Origin: Branchiostoma floridae
Taxonomy: Eukaryota > Chordata > Leptocardii > Amphioxiformes > Branchiostomatidae
Direction: 5' to 3'
Assembly (NCBI RefSeq): GCF_000003815.2
Contig: NC_049990.1
Span: 20,013,002-20,077,001 of the forward strand
Length of the DNA: 64,000 nucleotides
A model generated the notes under the pieces. The model saw nothing but the letters and a program-made list of their open reading frames with translations. It was not told where the DNA came from and made no database searches. Position numbers and translations under genes: made by a program. Positions 25,301 to 36,778 of the stretch are shown here, one piece after another (positions within the stretch are counted from its first letter, which is position 1; every line of letters starts with the position of its first letter).

Positions 25301-28201
25301 GAAACAATATGATGAAACTGGGTCAGTGGGCTGGGAATAGGGCAATTCACACATCCCTGCCAAGTGCAGGAAATTATGTCTGTCTGCCACCTTCTCACAA
25401 AAGACTCACCAGTGTATACTAAAGAAAGTCTAAAAATACAAGAGCCAAACAAAGGACCAAGCTTAGCAGCTTTGTTTATGGGGTCAATAAAAGTTTTTAT
25501 GGAGGGAAAAAATGACACAAAATGTTGGAACATGTTGGAACAGTAACAAAAACACATAGATATTTGAAAATTGTTCTAAATAAAGAGATAATTATATCAT
25601 TACTTTCCCAAATGTTCCAACACTTATAAAAAGGTTCAAACATGTTTAAACTTTCATTTTGAAATGTTTGAACAATTTCGAACTTAAGTGACTGAAATGT
25701 TCTTTTACTCAAAATAGTTCAAACTTATTACAAATATTTTTTTCAAAGCCATCTCGATGACTTGGAATTGACTCTATAAGCATTAAACAGATTTAACAAC
25801 AAATGTTAACAACATGCGCAGTCCCAAACAACAACTGGGACAGAAAAAGTTTGTAAATCATGTGTTCTGTACGCTTGTAGGACTATCGTGGACGAGGGAA
25901 GGACTGGGACAGTCAGCGCAGGTCACTCCAAGGTCAGATCCAGAGTCTGGAGGCACAGAGGAAGACTCTAGCAGAGAAGTGTGAACACATGCAGGTAGGT
26001 ACAAGGTAGACAAGGTTCAAAACTAAACCTTAATTAAAATTTGCACACCCAATTTGGGTGGGGTTGTAGGATTGAAATATGACATGAAAAAAGAAAAAAA
26101 TTGACTAAAGCACATTACCCAGAATAGTTTTGCAACACCTTGCAGCACTGTTTGAATTTTGAAAAGTTTAAAGAGTGCATCCTTTAATCAAAAGAACACA
26201 GTAGACAAGAAGTCCAGGACAAAAGAAACAAAACTTAAAGTTCTGCTGCAGTACCAAGATCAGTAACGAGAAGGCCCAAATTTGGCCTTGACCTTTGTAT
26301 CCACATGACACTTACCTAGTACATACCAATATCATCACAATCCATTCAGAGGTTCTTAAGTTATAATTGTTATAATATATCACTGTTGCAGAAGCACAGA
26401 CACGAAGTGGAACCAAAAAACAAAGGGCAAATGGTCTAATTGTTGTATTGATATCAGATGTAGTCTCAAGATCAAGTCTCTCAACAATTTCCTTCTGTTA
26501 CCATAGCAACAGAGTCTCAGTTACCAGTCCCAGCTGAACAAGCGGAGGCAGATGCTGGAGGGTGTGGAGTCGACTCACCAGGTGCAGCTGGCGCAGGTGG
26601 GGGAACAGCTGGAGAGGGCACGTGATGACATCAACATGCAGGAGGAGACCATCGAGAGACTCAAGGTCAGTTCCTTTGCTAGTCTATATGATTATTTTTT
26701 TATATCAACTAGGATTGATGTGTTCAAAAATGTGTATTTTCCCAGAACATCGTAGAGTAGAACTTGTTATCACCAAGTACAGTAGGGGCCTCTTCTCTGG
26801 ATAGTTCTAAAGAACGCTTGCAGATAGATTTTTTTTATATCAACTAGGATTGATCACAGTGTTCAAAAATTTGTATTTTCCGAGAACTATCGTAGAGTGG
26901 AATTTGTTATCACCAAGTACAGTAGGGGCCTCTTCTCTGTATAGTTCTAAAGAACTCTTGCAGATAGATGTGCAAAAGTTAGGTGTGACGGGTCGTTCAG
27001 TATAATAACCAGCTGCTGCCACGCCAAGTGCAAGCAAAGCTGGTGTGTTACGCCAAAGGGCGGTTATACCGGCTATTTAGATATAGATACAGAATCTGAT
27101 ACATATTCACAGAATATGCTCCATTTCTTGTTGCTCTTCTTTTTTCCAAACAAATAAGGTCAATGACCTGCACCAGACCAGACCAGCTGTCACCATGGTT
27201 ACAGGTCCTGGGGCTGTTAAGTAGACACCCTGTGATGCTTGATTATACAATGTAGCAAGTGGCAGGACAGAGCTGGAGGAGCTGGTCACCATATATATGA
27301 ATGTGTTTGAATAAGAATAAACAGAGCAGTAGTCTGTTAGGTTAGACCATGGGAAGGTGGACATTATTAAATAATGTACTATGTATTTGCTTGCTAATGT
27401 TCCCTTGCTAGTTTTCTTCAATGGACTTGGAAAAGAGAACAACAATCCTGAGTAAAACCTTTTTTGTCAGATCAGAGACTTTGTTGCTAAGTTTGGTCAT
27501 CTGGGCTGATCAGTCCAATTAAAGAATGACAAATACTATGCTATGTTGTTGAGGGAGCAATCTTTTATAAGTTGTAATAATGTCTGTTTGTTTGAAACCC
27601 AATTTCATGCTGATTCTATTTTCCAACCCTATCCCCTATAGGCTGAGCTGGATGATACCATCTCTTCCAAAGACCAACTCCTGGGGGAGAATGAACAGTT
27701 GAGGGAGGACCTGAGAAAATCACAGAGGGACAACAGGGTAGGGGCTTATTTCTTGTCTTTATTACTTGAAAAATAAAGAGGATTTTGAGAGACAAATAAG
27801 TACTGCTTTACTCCAACTGCAGTATCAATGTCACACACCAGGGGACCCAAAATAGACCTTAACCCTTAAACTGCCAAACCAGGATATATCCGGCACACAT
27901 ATACATGCCCTGTGTGCGGCGCCCGGATATATCCGGGATAGTGCATTCCCCTGAAGTAGCAGCTTTGCGCGCGAGTAGTGCATGAACCCCGGAAGTTAGG
28001 GACTTTGGCCTTGTTAGGGGGTTTCTTTTTGTAGGTCAGCGGCCAACCCTGGCACTTACAGCATTTTATAGGGCTGAAGCTCTGGCAGTTTAAGGGTAAA
28101 ATTTCAATCACAATTAACATACCAAGTATCATTACTAACAATAATTATTCATCCAATGGTTCTAAAGTTGTGCTGACCAGAAACATCTGGAAACACATTC
28201 A

Positions 28202-28248
<47 letters not shown>

Positions 28249-31200
28249 CAAAAGCAATACCTCTATTTTCATGGAGGTTACAGATGTTTCCAACTTGTTG
28301 CCTTATTGTAGAGGCTGGAGGACGAGGTGAATAGACTAAACCTGGAGCTGCAGTCCCGAGATGACCTGATCCAGGCTGCTGAGAGGGACCAGAAGAACCA
28401 CAGTAAGGACCTGTCACGACTGGAGGAGTCACTACACATGAAGGACAAGCTCATCAGGTATGGCTTATAGCACTACACATGGCACTACACATGTCACTAC
28501 ACAGAAGAACCACAGTAAGGACCTGTCACGACTGGAGGAGTCACTACACATGAAGGACAAGCTCATCAGGTATGGCTTATAGCACTACACATGGCACTAC
28601 ACATGTCACTACACAGAAGAACCACAGTAAGGACCTGTCACGGCTGGAGGAGTCACTACACATGAAGGACAAAGTCATCAGGTATGGCTTAGAGCACTAC
28701 ACATGGCACTACACATGTCACTACACAGAAAGAACACCGTAAGGACCTGTCACGGCTGGAGGAGTCACTACACATGAAGGACAAAGTCATCAGGTATGGC
28801 TTAGAGCACTACACATGGCACTACACATGTCACTACACAGAAGAACCACAGTAAGGACCTGTCACGACTGGAGGAGTCACTACACATGAAGGATAAACTC
28901 ATCAGGTATGGCTTATAGCACTACACATCACTACACATGTCACTACACAGAAGAACCACAGTAAGGACCTGTCACGGCTGGAGGAGTCTCTACACATGAA
29001 GGATAAACTCATCAGGTATGGCTTATAGCACTACACATGGCACTACACATGTCACTACACAGAAGAACCACAGTAAGGACCTGTCACGGCTGGAGGAGTC
29101 ACTACACATGAAGGATAAACTCATCAGGTATGGCTTATAGCACTACACATCACTACACATGTCACTACACAGAAGAACCACAGTAAGGACCTGTCACGGC
29201 TGGAGGAGTCACTACACTTGAAGGACAAACTCATCAGGTATGGCTTATAGCACTACACATGGCACTACACATGTCACTACACAGAAGAACCACAGTAAGG
29301 ACCTGTTACGACTGGAGGAGTCACTACACATGAAGGATAAACTCATCAGGTATGGCTTATAGCACTACACATCACTACACATGTCACTACACAGAAGAAC
29401 CACAGTAAGGACCTGTTACGACTGGAGGAGTCACTACACATGAAGGATAAACTCATCAGGTACAGCTAGAACTACACATGGCACTACACATGGCACTACA
29501 CATGGCACTACACATGATCTCATCAGGTATACAATACAGCTTACAGCACTACACAATGGCTAAGGGCAGGTTTTTTTTCAGCAAAACATTTTTTTCTTGT
29601 TGGGCTGGTCCAGAAGATTACCAGTTAAACTTTAATTTGTTGTTTACATGAAGATTGAATTTTAAGAGGCCTGATACTCCATCAAAGAGATTTCTTTGCA
29701 GCAAAATGGACCATTGTTTTGAGTATCGCCCATTCACAAGTTTTCACAAGTCTGACAATCAGGTCAGTGAATGGTAACTTTAAACATGTTCTGCACTTTC
29801 CATGCTCTTCACTCACTGTAGGTCACTTGAGGATGCCACCAGAAAAGAGGAGGCAGCTGAACTCAATCAACTCAGGGAAGAACTCAGTAGCTGTAGGTCA
29901 GAAGCCAGGTACATCTTGTTCTGTTGTATTTTATACATTAAACAATTTTTTTTCAGCAGAACACTGCGTGCAAATAGCTTTATTGAAAGTTAGACCAAGA
30001 TTTATACAACAGTCTAACATTGTTATTAACAATGACTAGAAGGGTGCCATCCTCTTTAGTAACTGCTGTATATTATACAATGTCATGTAGCTAATCGGGA
30101 TGATGGTATCCAGGCTAAGCAATTACATTTAGTCAGTAAGAAAATTTTTTTTTCAAGGTTACAATAATTATTATTATGGTGCTATATTCAACAAATATAT
30201 TTAAGTTCTTCTCAGTAGCCTCATTTTTGGACCATTGTTTTGAGAATCACTCACAATCAGGTTCAGGTTTGGACTGCCTGGACCTGATTCTTTGGACCTG
30301 AACCTGACCTGGACCTGAATTTGCTGCACTGGTACCCTGGTGACCCCTAGTACATGTAACAGTTACTATGAATAACTTCTATCCATGTTGCTGTGTATTC
30401 CTGTTCTCAGAGCCTGCAGGAAAAATGAACAGAGACTCAGAGAGGAGGTTGACAGGTTACAAGCTAGGTACAGTCACAGAGCCAGCATCTGATGCATGAA
30501 ACTCTCTCTCTGCACGTAGATCCCAAAGCATGCAATAATGATCACCCAATCCTATACTGCATGACAAATTCCTTCAAATTGAAAGTAGCTGTTAGTGTTA
30601 GCCTTTAAGTGAGAATCAGTTTGTCTGTCAATGATTTAGTTGTTAGCTGTTTAGTGAACCAATCAGTTGAATCAATTCTATTTCTTTAATTCCTGATCAA
30701 TCAAAATCATTCTTGTTGCTGTTACTATTACAGCAACATCCAGCGATGTATCATTTTTTTAAACATAATACCACACTGCATTGATTATATTGATGACATC
30801 CTCACATGCATTTTTTGGCTGTTGCCTAAAGAGAAAATTTGGGACCACACATAAATCGTTCAAATTAAACTGCTAAATGAGCACACAAGTGCTGTAAGTT
30901 AGAAACCTGTATAAAAGAAATGAATCTTAACCAATGTTATACAATCTCTCTTTTTCAATCGTAAAACGCACATTGCTTTTGTCATAAACTTTGCACATTG
31001 CACAAAAATAAAGAATTTAGTTGGATCTTTAGATAACATTCAAGGCAAATTTACATTTCTTTTGGCTCAACTATCATTTTCTATTGTCTCTGTCTGCAGG
31101 GCCCTTTGTAAAAGCCACAGGTTAGTTTGGCAACCTTGGCTGCCTGTGCTTAACAGCCAAACCAATAAATGATAATTAGATGAAAAAATGAATATTTTTT

Positions 31201-34200
31201 CACATACTAGAAGTAGTCTCACATCAATTTTGCTGTGCCTAGAAGATGTTATCCATATAATCAGATCAGTGTGGCCTACAGATTGATTGTACTAACTCTG
31301 AGCCCTCCCCCTCCTCCCCCTGTAGTCTNNNNNNNNNNNNNNNNNNNNNNNNNNNNNNNNNNNNNNNNNNNNNNNNNNNNNNNNNNNNNNNNNNNNNNNN
31401 NNNNNNNNNNNNNNNNNNNNNNNNNNNNTAATGCAGCAAACACCTTTTTTTTCCCTACTATGGACTCAAGTTCACAGCATCACAGCACCAACCATTTATC
31501 ATAAAGGCTTGGTTATTACTTGTTAGACTAAGTGGTGTTTTCGGTTTCTAATTTTTTTGTTCTTTTCCCTCAGGACTTGAGAGAGGCAGAGGTGAAGCTC
31601 ACAGAGTTACAGGGAAGCTATTCTGCCTCAGTTGCAAAACTTGAGGTACAAACATTTTTAAAAAGGAATGATAACGAAATGTTGAACACTTTTCTTGCTT
31701 ATTTGGAACAAACAAAACAATTACTACAGATACTACAGGGGAAATGGACACAACAGGGTGCAGGAATTAGAGGGGGTATGGATATAACAGGGTGGAGACA
31801 CCACAGGGGGTTCAGACAGTATAATGGGTACGGACACGACAGAGGGAACAGACACAAGATCTAGAGGGGATTAAGACAGTACAGGGGGGTATGGACACAA
31901 TAGGGGGCACAGGCACTACAGCAGGTATGCACACTAACAGGGGTACGAACACTACAGCAGGTATGCACACTAACAGGGGTACGAACACTACAGCAGGTAT
32001 GCACACTAACGGGTACGGACATTTCAGCAGGTACAAACATTGTTTGTTTGTTTGTTTATTTTTATTTAACCAGGGATACATATCGCCAATTTAGGCGTTT
32101 TTCAAAGTTCCCTGGGGGGCAACCCCGAAACATACATGCAACATAAAAGCGATATCAAGTAACATAAATGGTATCATAGCGAGTACTAACGAAAATTAAC
32201 ACAACTTAGCTTACAAATGATAAAGTAAAACAAATCAATTATACAACGTAAGCATAATATAACTCGAAATCATTATCAAAATGAAATAAATGGAAATGAA
32301 TAGAGATTTGCATACCAATGTGAACAAAATAAGAAAAGACATAATACGTTTGGGGTACAAACATTTGACACTACAGGGGATATGAAGCTTTGGAACAAGC
32401 ACAGTATTGAAGGGAACTAAATCTTAGCATGAAAGTTCATCTGTGTTGGTAGAATACATTATACAAATTGCTAAACTTTCTTTCCAACACTGAAATTAGT
32501 ATAGGGACTTACCCTAAATTTTCAGTCAAACTCCGTGGACCTTGTTCACAGACTTTCTGATACTTACATGTATGTATCATCATAAGTATCAGAAAGTCTG
32601 TGAACAAGGTTGACGGAGTTTGACCGAAACTTTAGGGTAAGTCCCTATATTAATTTCAGTGTTGGAAAGAAAGTTTAGCAATTTCTATAAGGAACTAAAT
32701 CTGTTTGTCTGAAACATATTACGATAAGCTCCTGTTCCTAAGAAAGATATTAGATAGTGATTTTGTTTGACTGTATTGTTTTCGTCTTATTGTCACTACT
32801 ACCTAATAGGTAGTTTTAGTCTCTTTCAGTCCGAATATGATGGGCAAATAAGGTACAATGTAAAGGATTAGTAAACACTATCTGCAAGGTTTAATCTTCA
32901 AGAGATATGTAGACCTGAAGGTCTTTTGATTTACCCTGAGCTATGTCTGTGCTGATAGGAGGAGAATCTCCGTCTGCGTGAGGATGTGTCCGGCCTGCGA
33001 GACCAGCTGGAGCTGAGTGAACAGACCAACCAGGAGAAGTACAGTGCTGCGCTCCGACAGACACAGCGCGCCATCACGGACCTCAGGAGTAAGGAGGACA
33101 GGTCAGAGTTCTTTTGCTACCACACAAGCTTGCATGCCTTACTGCCCAGTATTAACTTTCCGGGTTCGTGCCCTGAGCCAACAGACTGGGTTCCAGTTCA
33201 TCCTGCAGACAGCCTGTGACTCGCTTGACGGAGCTTTTGATGCATAAACATTGTGCAATGTTTCTGCTGGAAGCTTTTGATTTCAACACAAACTGAATGG
33301 CATTCAAGTATGTGAGTGTGAGGTCTATTTTGACTGATGAGATAACTGGGACAATACTGCTATTAGTTCTCATGCAGCAAATGACAAGGAAGAAAATTGC
33401 GTCATTGTCATGCGGAAGCACACTCCTGCTAATATGCTGAAAAAAAGGTGTAGGGTGAAGAGCGTTCTATGCCAGTCTGAAGTCATATATAAATTTGCAC
33501 AGTATTTAGATGTGTCAGTGTTCCAATCATTTGGGGATTTGGTCATTGTTTTCTTTTCTGCAAGTTGTGGAATGGCACCGGTACCAGCACCTGTAGGATT
33601 ATTCTTTCTGCAGTCCTTTTGTTTTACTTGACATGTACTACCCATGCATATATTGTTACACATCAATGGTTTAATTCATGCTGATGAATGTCAAGGATTG
33701 TCATTGTCATTTGACTAAATGGTACTGGATAGATGCAACAATTTTGTATCTTTTTATGGTCTTACCTTGTTCTCTTGCACACATTTTATTACAGTAACTG
33801 TTTATTAAAACCTGCCTAAGTCTCATTCAAGATCTGTATGTGTGTAATTTGCATTTTGTCTGATACCTACAGAAGAGTCCGTAGCATACAGGAGGAGAGT
33901 GACAGAAAGCTGCAGGCCCTGCAGGATAAACTAGACTCCACAATAGGCCGATACGAACAGGAGCTGGATGGTGGGAGGAGGAGGAGGGGAGGGTCACAGT
34001 CAGACTCTGTCGTCAGCTTCAGAGGTAATACCTAAAGACGGAATTTTTGTTTGTATTGAAATTTAAGGCTTAGCCTGGGTACCACCCGGATAGTAGTTGA
34101 CGCTCCTATGTTCACTTCTGCTATCTGTCTGGAGACCTGCAAATTCAAACTGTAAAATCAGTTAATGAGAAAATTACGGAATGGGTTCTAGAGCGCTCGT

Positions 34201-35319
34201 TCGATGGTAACAGGCCCTCCCGCAAGCAGACAGGAGGGCGTTTTGGGTCATGTGTTGGAACACCGGTTCAAACAATCTCTTGAACCCATTTCACGTTTCG
34301 TGACATTAATACATCACATTATACTGTGATAAATGATTCAAATTTTGATTCCAAAAGGTCAACTCAGTAAGAACAAATTGTCACCATTTAATAGAATCTT
34401 TTACAACTGACAAAAGACTTTTTCAACCAAATTTTCAGGCACTGATGGTGCTCACACAGGCAGCCCCATGGAGCACATCTGGGCCACTCCAATGCGTAAG
34501 GACAGTCAGGGACGAGAATCGCCTTATATATCAGGGATGGAGGTAGGTCTATAGTGTTCTCATTTCCTTTTTAAGTTAACATGTGGTTGTAAACAAAACT
34601 TTGGACATATCAGCATTGTAGTAAAGTCATGTAGTATCCAAATGAAAGCTCATCTGTGTTGGTAAATTTCATAGTGAAAAAGTTTAAACTTTGTTCCAAC
34701 ACAAAAAGGAACTCACCTTAAATTTTTGGCCGTAGTATTTGTCGTCCTCACCAAGGAGTCCTCACTAACTTGTTCATTGAATCATTACTTATTACAATAA
34801 TTGAAAGTGAACTACAGTTTGCTATGATGCAAAACTGTATGTTACATGTAACAGCATATTCTATCCCTGTCAGCAGATTTTTTATTGATCATTATCAGTA
34901 CTGCTTGCTTTTTCATTGCATCTCGTGTTATCTTTCATTGTATTTGGCCAAAGCATATTTTGTACGTACATGTATGATTGCATATTGATGATTTTGCATA
35001 ATCTTATTATGATGCCTTCCAATTAGTTTATCTTTACAGTCACGTACAATGTAAGGGTGTGTCAATGCAAGACATAATAGCATGATTATCTCATCCACTC
35101 ATATTCAGTTATACTGTATGATTCATTCTTAAGACTTGATTTTTAATTCCATTCCAGAGCCCTGTTCCGTCCAGACCCGAGTCCAGAGCTTCCGTCACAG
35201 CTCGATTCCTCGCAGAAGAGGAAAAACACGGATTAGAGCTGGAGAGAAAACTGGACTCACATATAACAGAGTTTAAAGACGCTGCAGATAAAACCATCAA
35301 GAAATACTCAGCCAGATAA
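22393..35319 (+). CDS. CEP63: CEP63/DEUP1 family centriole protein
   Basis: Exons: 22393-22442, 23125-23308, 23972-24067, 24579-24722, 25881-25994, 26507-26665, 27642-27737, 28312-28457, 29822-29908, 30411-30467, 31100-31120, one starting at 31326 and lost in the gap, 31574-31645, 32959-33101, 33873-34024, 34439-34542 and 35158-35319. That is about 595 residues plus the missing exon; human CEP63 has 703 and DEUP1 about 604. The opening block (SCQSELQELMRQIDIMV) is the family signature and is followed by almost continuous coiled coil. The C-terminus (SVTARFLAEEE, then LDSHITEF) matches the conserved CEP63 tail. The protein recruits CEP152, and through it PLK4, to the parent centriole; DEUP1 does this at deuterosomes of multiciliated cells. 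As a pre-duplication gene it could serve either role. All phases close except across the gap. Confidence 0.93.
22590..22760 (+). mobile_element. Decayed tRNA-derived SINE
   Basis: GTAGCTCAACTAGTAGCAGC resembles a tRNA A box region. The downstream block (TTTAGTTGGTAACTGGGAGG, then a GGCATCCTGTTTGGAT-like stretch) resembles the sequence at 55310-55450, which keeps a clearer B box (TGTTCAAGTC). Two related copies in one window suggest a SINE family. Confidence 0.4.
23385..23774. mobile_element. hAT-like MITE, GGTACC/GGTCC-rich family, copy 1
   Basis: The termini TAGGGGTGGGTACCGGTAC and CCCACCCCTA are inverted. The flanks ATGTAAAG and ATGTAAAC match at 7 of 8. The interior is dense in GGTCC/GGACC palindromes near both ends. 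Better preserved copies are at 51143 and 56195. Confidence 0.75.
24283..24506. mobile_element. MITE, TACTGTAAATGC family, copy 1
   Basis: It begins TACTGTAAATGC and ends GCATTTACAGTA. The interior has inverted CGCGAA/TTCGCG and GGTGGTTTAA/TTAAACCACC blocks. Related copies are at 45041-45347 and about 51776-51902. It lies in a CEP63 intron. Confidence 0.65.
25052..25778. mobile_element. Inverted-repeat element with GTTCnAAC subterminal repeats
   Basis: The left end TTAGAGTCGATTCCATATTA pairs imperfectly with the right end (TTGGAATTGACTCTATAAG read in reverse). Both flanks inside are packed with GTTCCAACA, TGTTCGAACA and GTTCAAAC-like half palindromes. No open frame looks like a transposase. 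The superfamily is not assigned. Confidence 0.55.
26190..26415. repeat. Dispersed repeat fragment
   Basis: It shares blocks with 100-240, 27810-28265, 53440-53820 and 60255-60580. These include a 'GCAGTACCAAGATCA' block, a 'GACCTTTGT...CCACAT' block, an 'ATCACAATCCATTCAGAGGTT' type block and a trailing CAGACAC run. The copies are old and in intergenic or intron DNA. Confidence 0.5.
26693..26970. repeat. Tandem duplication, 135-base unit
   Basis: TATATCAACTAGGATTGAT starts at 26701 and again at 26836. The two units stay closely similar through the shared block CAAGTACAGTAGGGGCCTCT. It lies just after a CEP63 donor site. Confidence 0.8.
27130..27365. repeat. Dispersed repeat, copy 1
   Basis: It shares AAGTGGCAGGACAGAGCTGG, CTGGTCACCATAT and TTAGNNTAGACCATG blocks, in the same order and spacing, with 43670-43870. 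Both copies lie in introns, of CEP63 and CEP295. The family is unidentified. Confidence 0.55.
27863..28095. mobile_element. piggyBac-like MITE
   Basis: The perfect inverted ends are CCCTTAAACTGCCA and TGGCAGTTTAAGGG. The left flank is TTAA and the right flank TAAA, consistent with a mutated TTAA target duplication. It is inserted inside the dispersed repeat copy spanning 27810-28265, whose GGGGACCCAAAATAGACCTT continues on the other side. Confidence 0.7.
28204..28247. repeat. (CA)n microsatellite
   Basis: It is an uninterrupted CA dinucleotide run of 22 units, at the tail of a dispersed repeat and 65 bases before a CEP63 exon. Confidence 0.98.
28391..29460 (+). repeat. Ten-copy tandem array of a CEP63 exon end plus splice donor
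   Basis: The last part of the coding exon ending at 28457 is repeated nine more times with a 110-112-base period. Anchors fall at 28401, 28513, 28625, 28737, 28849, 28959, 29071, 29181, 29293 and 29403. Every copy keeps the GTATGG or GTACAG donor. Within each unit a 54-base block, from the base after CACAG to the donor, has no stop and starts and ends in phase 2. Copy 4 has lost the AG (CACCG). Read straight through, the units soon hit a stop. Confidence 0.93.
29560..30350. repeat. Decayed fragments of the GGTCC-rich hAT MITE
   Basis: About 29600-29720 and 30225-30350 match parts of the elements at 51143 and 56195. Shared blocks include GATACTCCATCAAAGAGATT, AAATGGACCATTG and GGACCTGAACCTGACCTGG. 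A CEP63 exon lies between the two fragments, so they are probably separate decayed insertions. Confidence 0.4.
31326..31428 (+). other. 100-N assembly gap that swallows a CEP63 exon
   Basis: Ns run from 31329 to 31428, exactly 100, the usual placeholder for an unknown distance. Directly before it is a strong polypyrimidine tract ending in CTGTAG at 31325, followed by TCT. The upstream exon ends in phase 2 and the next visible exon (31574) starts in phase 0, so an exon that changes phase must lie between them. Confidence 0.85.
31735..32040. repeat. Degenerate minisatellite
   Basis: Repeats of the type GGGGTACGAACACTACAG plus CAGGTATGCACACTAAC run through the stretch. The last three units are nearly identical at about 35-base spacing, and those further left are diverged. 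It lies in a CEP63 intron. Confidence 0.85.
32425..32690. mobile_element. Fold-back element with long arms
   Basis: Arms at about 32465-32565 and 32585-32684 are near-perfect inverted copies of about 100 bases around a short loop. The direct repeats GGAACTAAATCT at 32413-32424 and again at about 32690-32701 flank it. A partial relative lies at 34640-34740 (shared CATCTGTGTTGGTA and CCAACAC). Confidence 0.7.
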
Positions 35320-36778
35320 TACAAAATGTCTGTAGAATGTCATCTAATAACACCAAAAAAATCTGGTCTTTCAAAACATGTATTTACTATTTCATCTAAA
35401 AAGTTTTTATTACCAAGACGTACTGTTGTTTAGGTGTTGATATTTTTTTTTACTCTATCCTGTATATTCATGACTGTATACACTTTTTCATATTGAATAT
35501 TAAAAATATGATTTGAGATGTACAATAAACTGTATACTGAAGTGTTTGAAATCTGTTTAAAATGTGTGTTATTTGGGACACATAAATGAAGACTGCCATT
35601 AAGCAATTTCCTTGTAACAATCTTTGATGTTGACCTAACTTTGCCTGGGTGGCATCCTTCATTCAATTTGATAGTATTCTTACTGCTGGCTCAATCGTTT
35701 TGCTTGGCATGGTTAGCAAGCAAAATGATTGAGCAAAAGCAGCTACTACAGAGGATGGCGCCAAGGATTGCAGTCACATACAACTGTACATGAAAAATGC
35801 TCACACACATACATGCTCTCACCAAGGAGGTTAAAAATCTTGCTCTCAAACACACTCACTTTCACACTTACATAATTCTTAATAATTTATATAATAGGTA
35901 CATATACCCGGTATATAGAGAGAGTTTGCCACCAGTACATATTAAGCAAAGCAGTAAAATATGGAAAACTTTAATTCAATTACTTTCAAGTTTCATTCAA
36001 TGTACATAAAATTATGTCTATGGTGTTAAAAAGATTTTGATATTATGGATAACAAGTTACATGCACATATTCCTCCAATAGCTGTACAATCATATATACA
36101 GGAAAGCTGTGTTTCAAGTATGGAACACTACTATCTGATACCTTCTTTCATCTACACAGTTTTTTATGGCTCAAGGTCTATATAAAAGTGTGCATACTTT
36201 TTACTCGGAAGATTTTCACATAATATTGCAATATATAATTGTCATAGATAAGATTCAAACGCAATAAAAAGGGTTTTACTGAAGGCTGTAAAACCAAAAT
36301 GTGGTGACATCTGGGGTTAGTCAAGAGGTTAGCGAGAAGATGGAAGGTGTGCAATGTGGAGCCAGTACCTACATACATGTACATGTACATCAGGACCCAT
36401 CAACCCTCTCCGTATCATAACAGTGGTAGATTCCGTCTTCCTTCTATTTCTGATACATTCCTGACATTATCACACCGTTGCTGGAAATTCAGCCTAGTGA
36501 ATCAGGCATCTGAGAGATTAACTTAAAATTCAAGGTTGGTATTTCTTTTGTGTTGGAACAAAGGTCAAACTGTTGAACAGACACTACACTCATTTGAACA
36601 TATAAGATCAGTGTAGCCTAAAAACCAGCCATGAACAAGGTGAACGCTATGCCTATTCTGCCCAGAGCTAATGTAAGATCAAGCGGATACAGCAATCATG
36701 GCTGGGTTCAGACTACAGTTATGGAATGAGCATTTTGTTTATATAATTAGGGATTGCTTCCACCTAAGGTGTTTGGGT
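35320..36778. other. Convergent 3' intergenic region, CEP63 / CEP295
   Basis: The stop codons of the two genes are 1.46 kb apart. A canonical AATAAA at 35524-35529, 205 bases after the CEP63 stop, is its likely poly(A) signal. I see no gene between. A fold-back of AATCGTTTTGCTTGGCAT/AGCAAGCAAAATGATTGAGC type lies near 35692-35736. Confidence 0.6.

Noticed and set aside
31812-32081. Minus-strand repeated VCIPAVVFVPLL-like open frame
   Set aside because: It is the translation of a minisatellite in a CEP63 intron.
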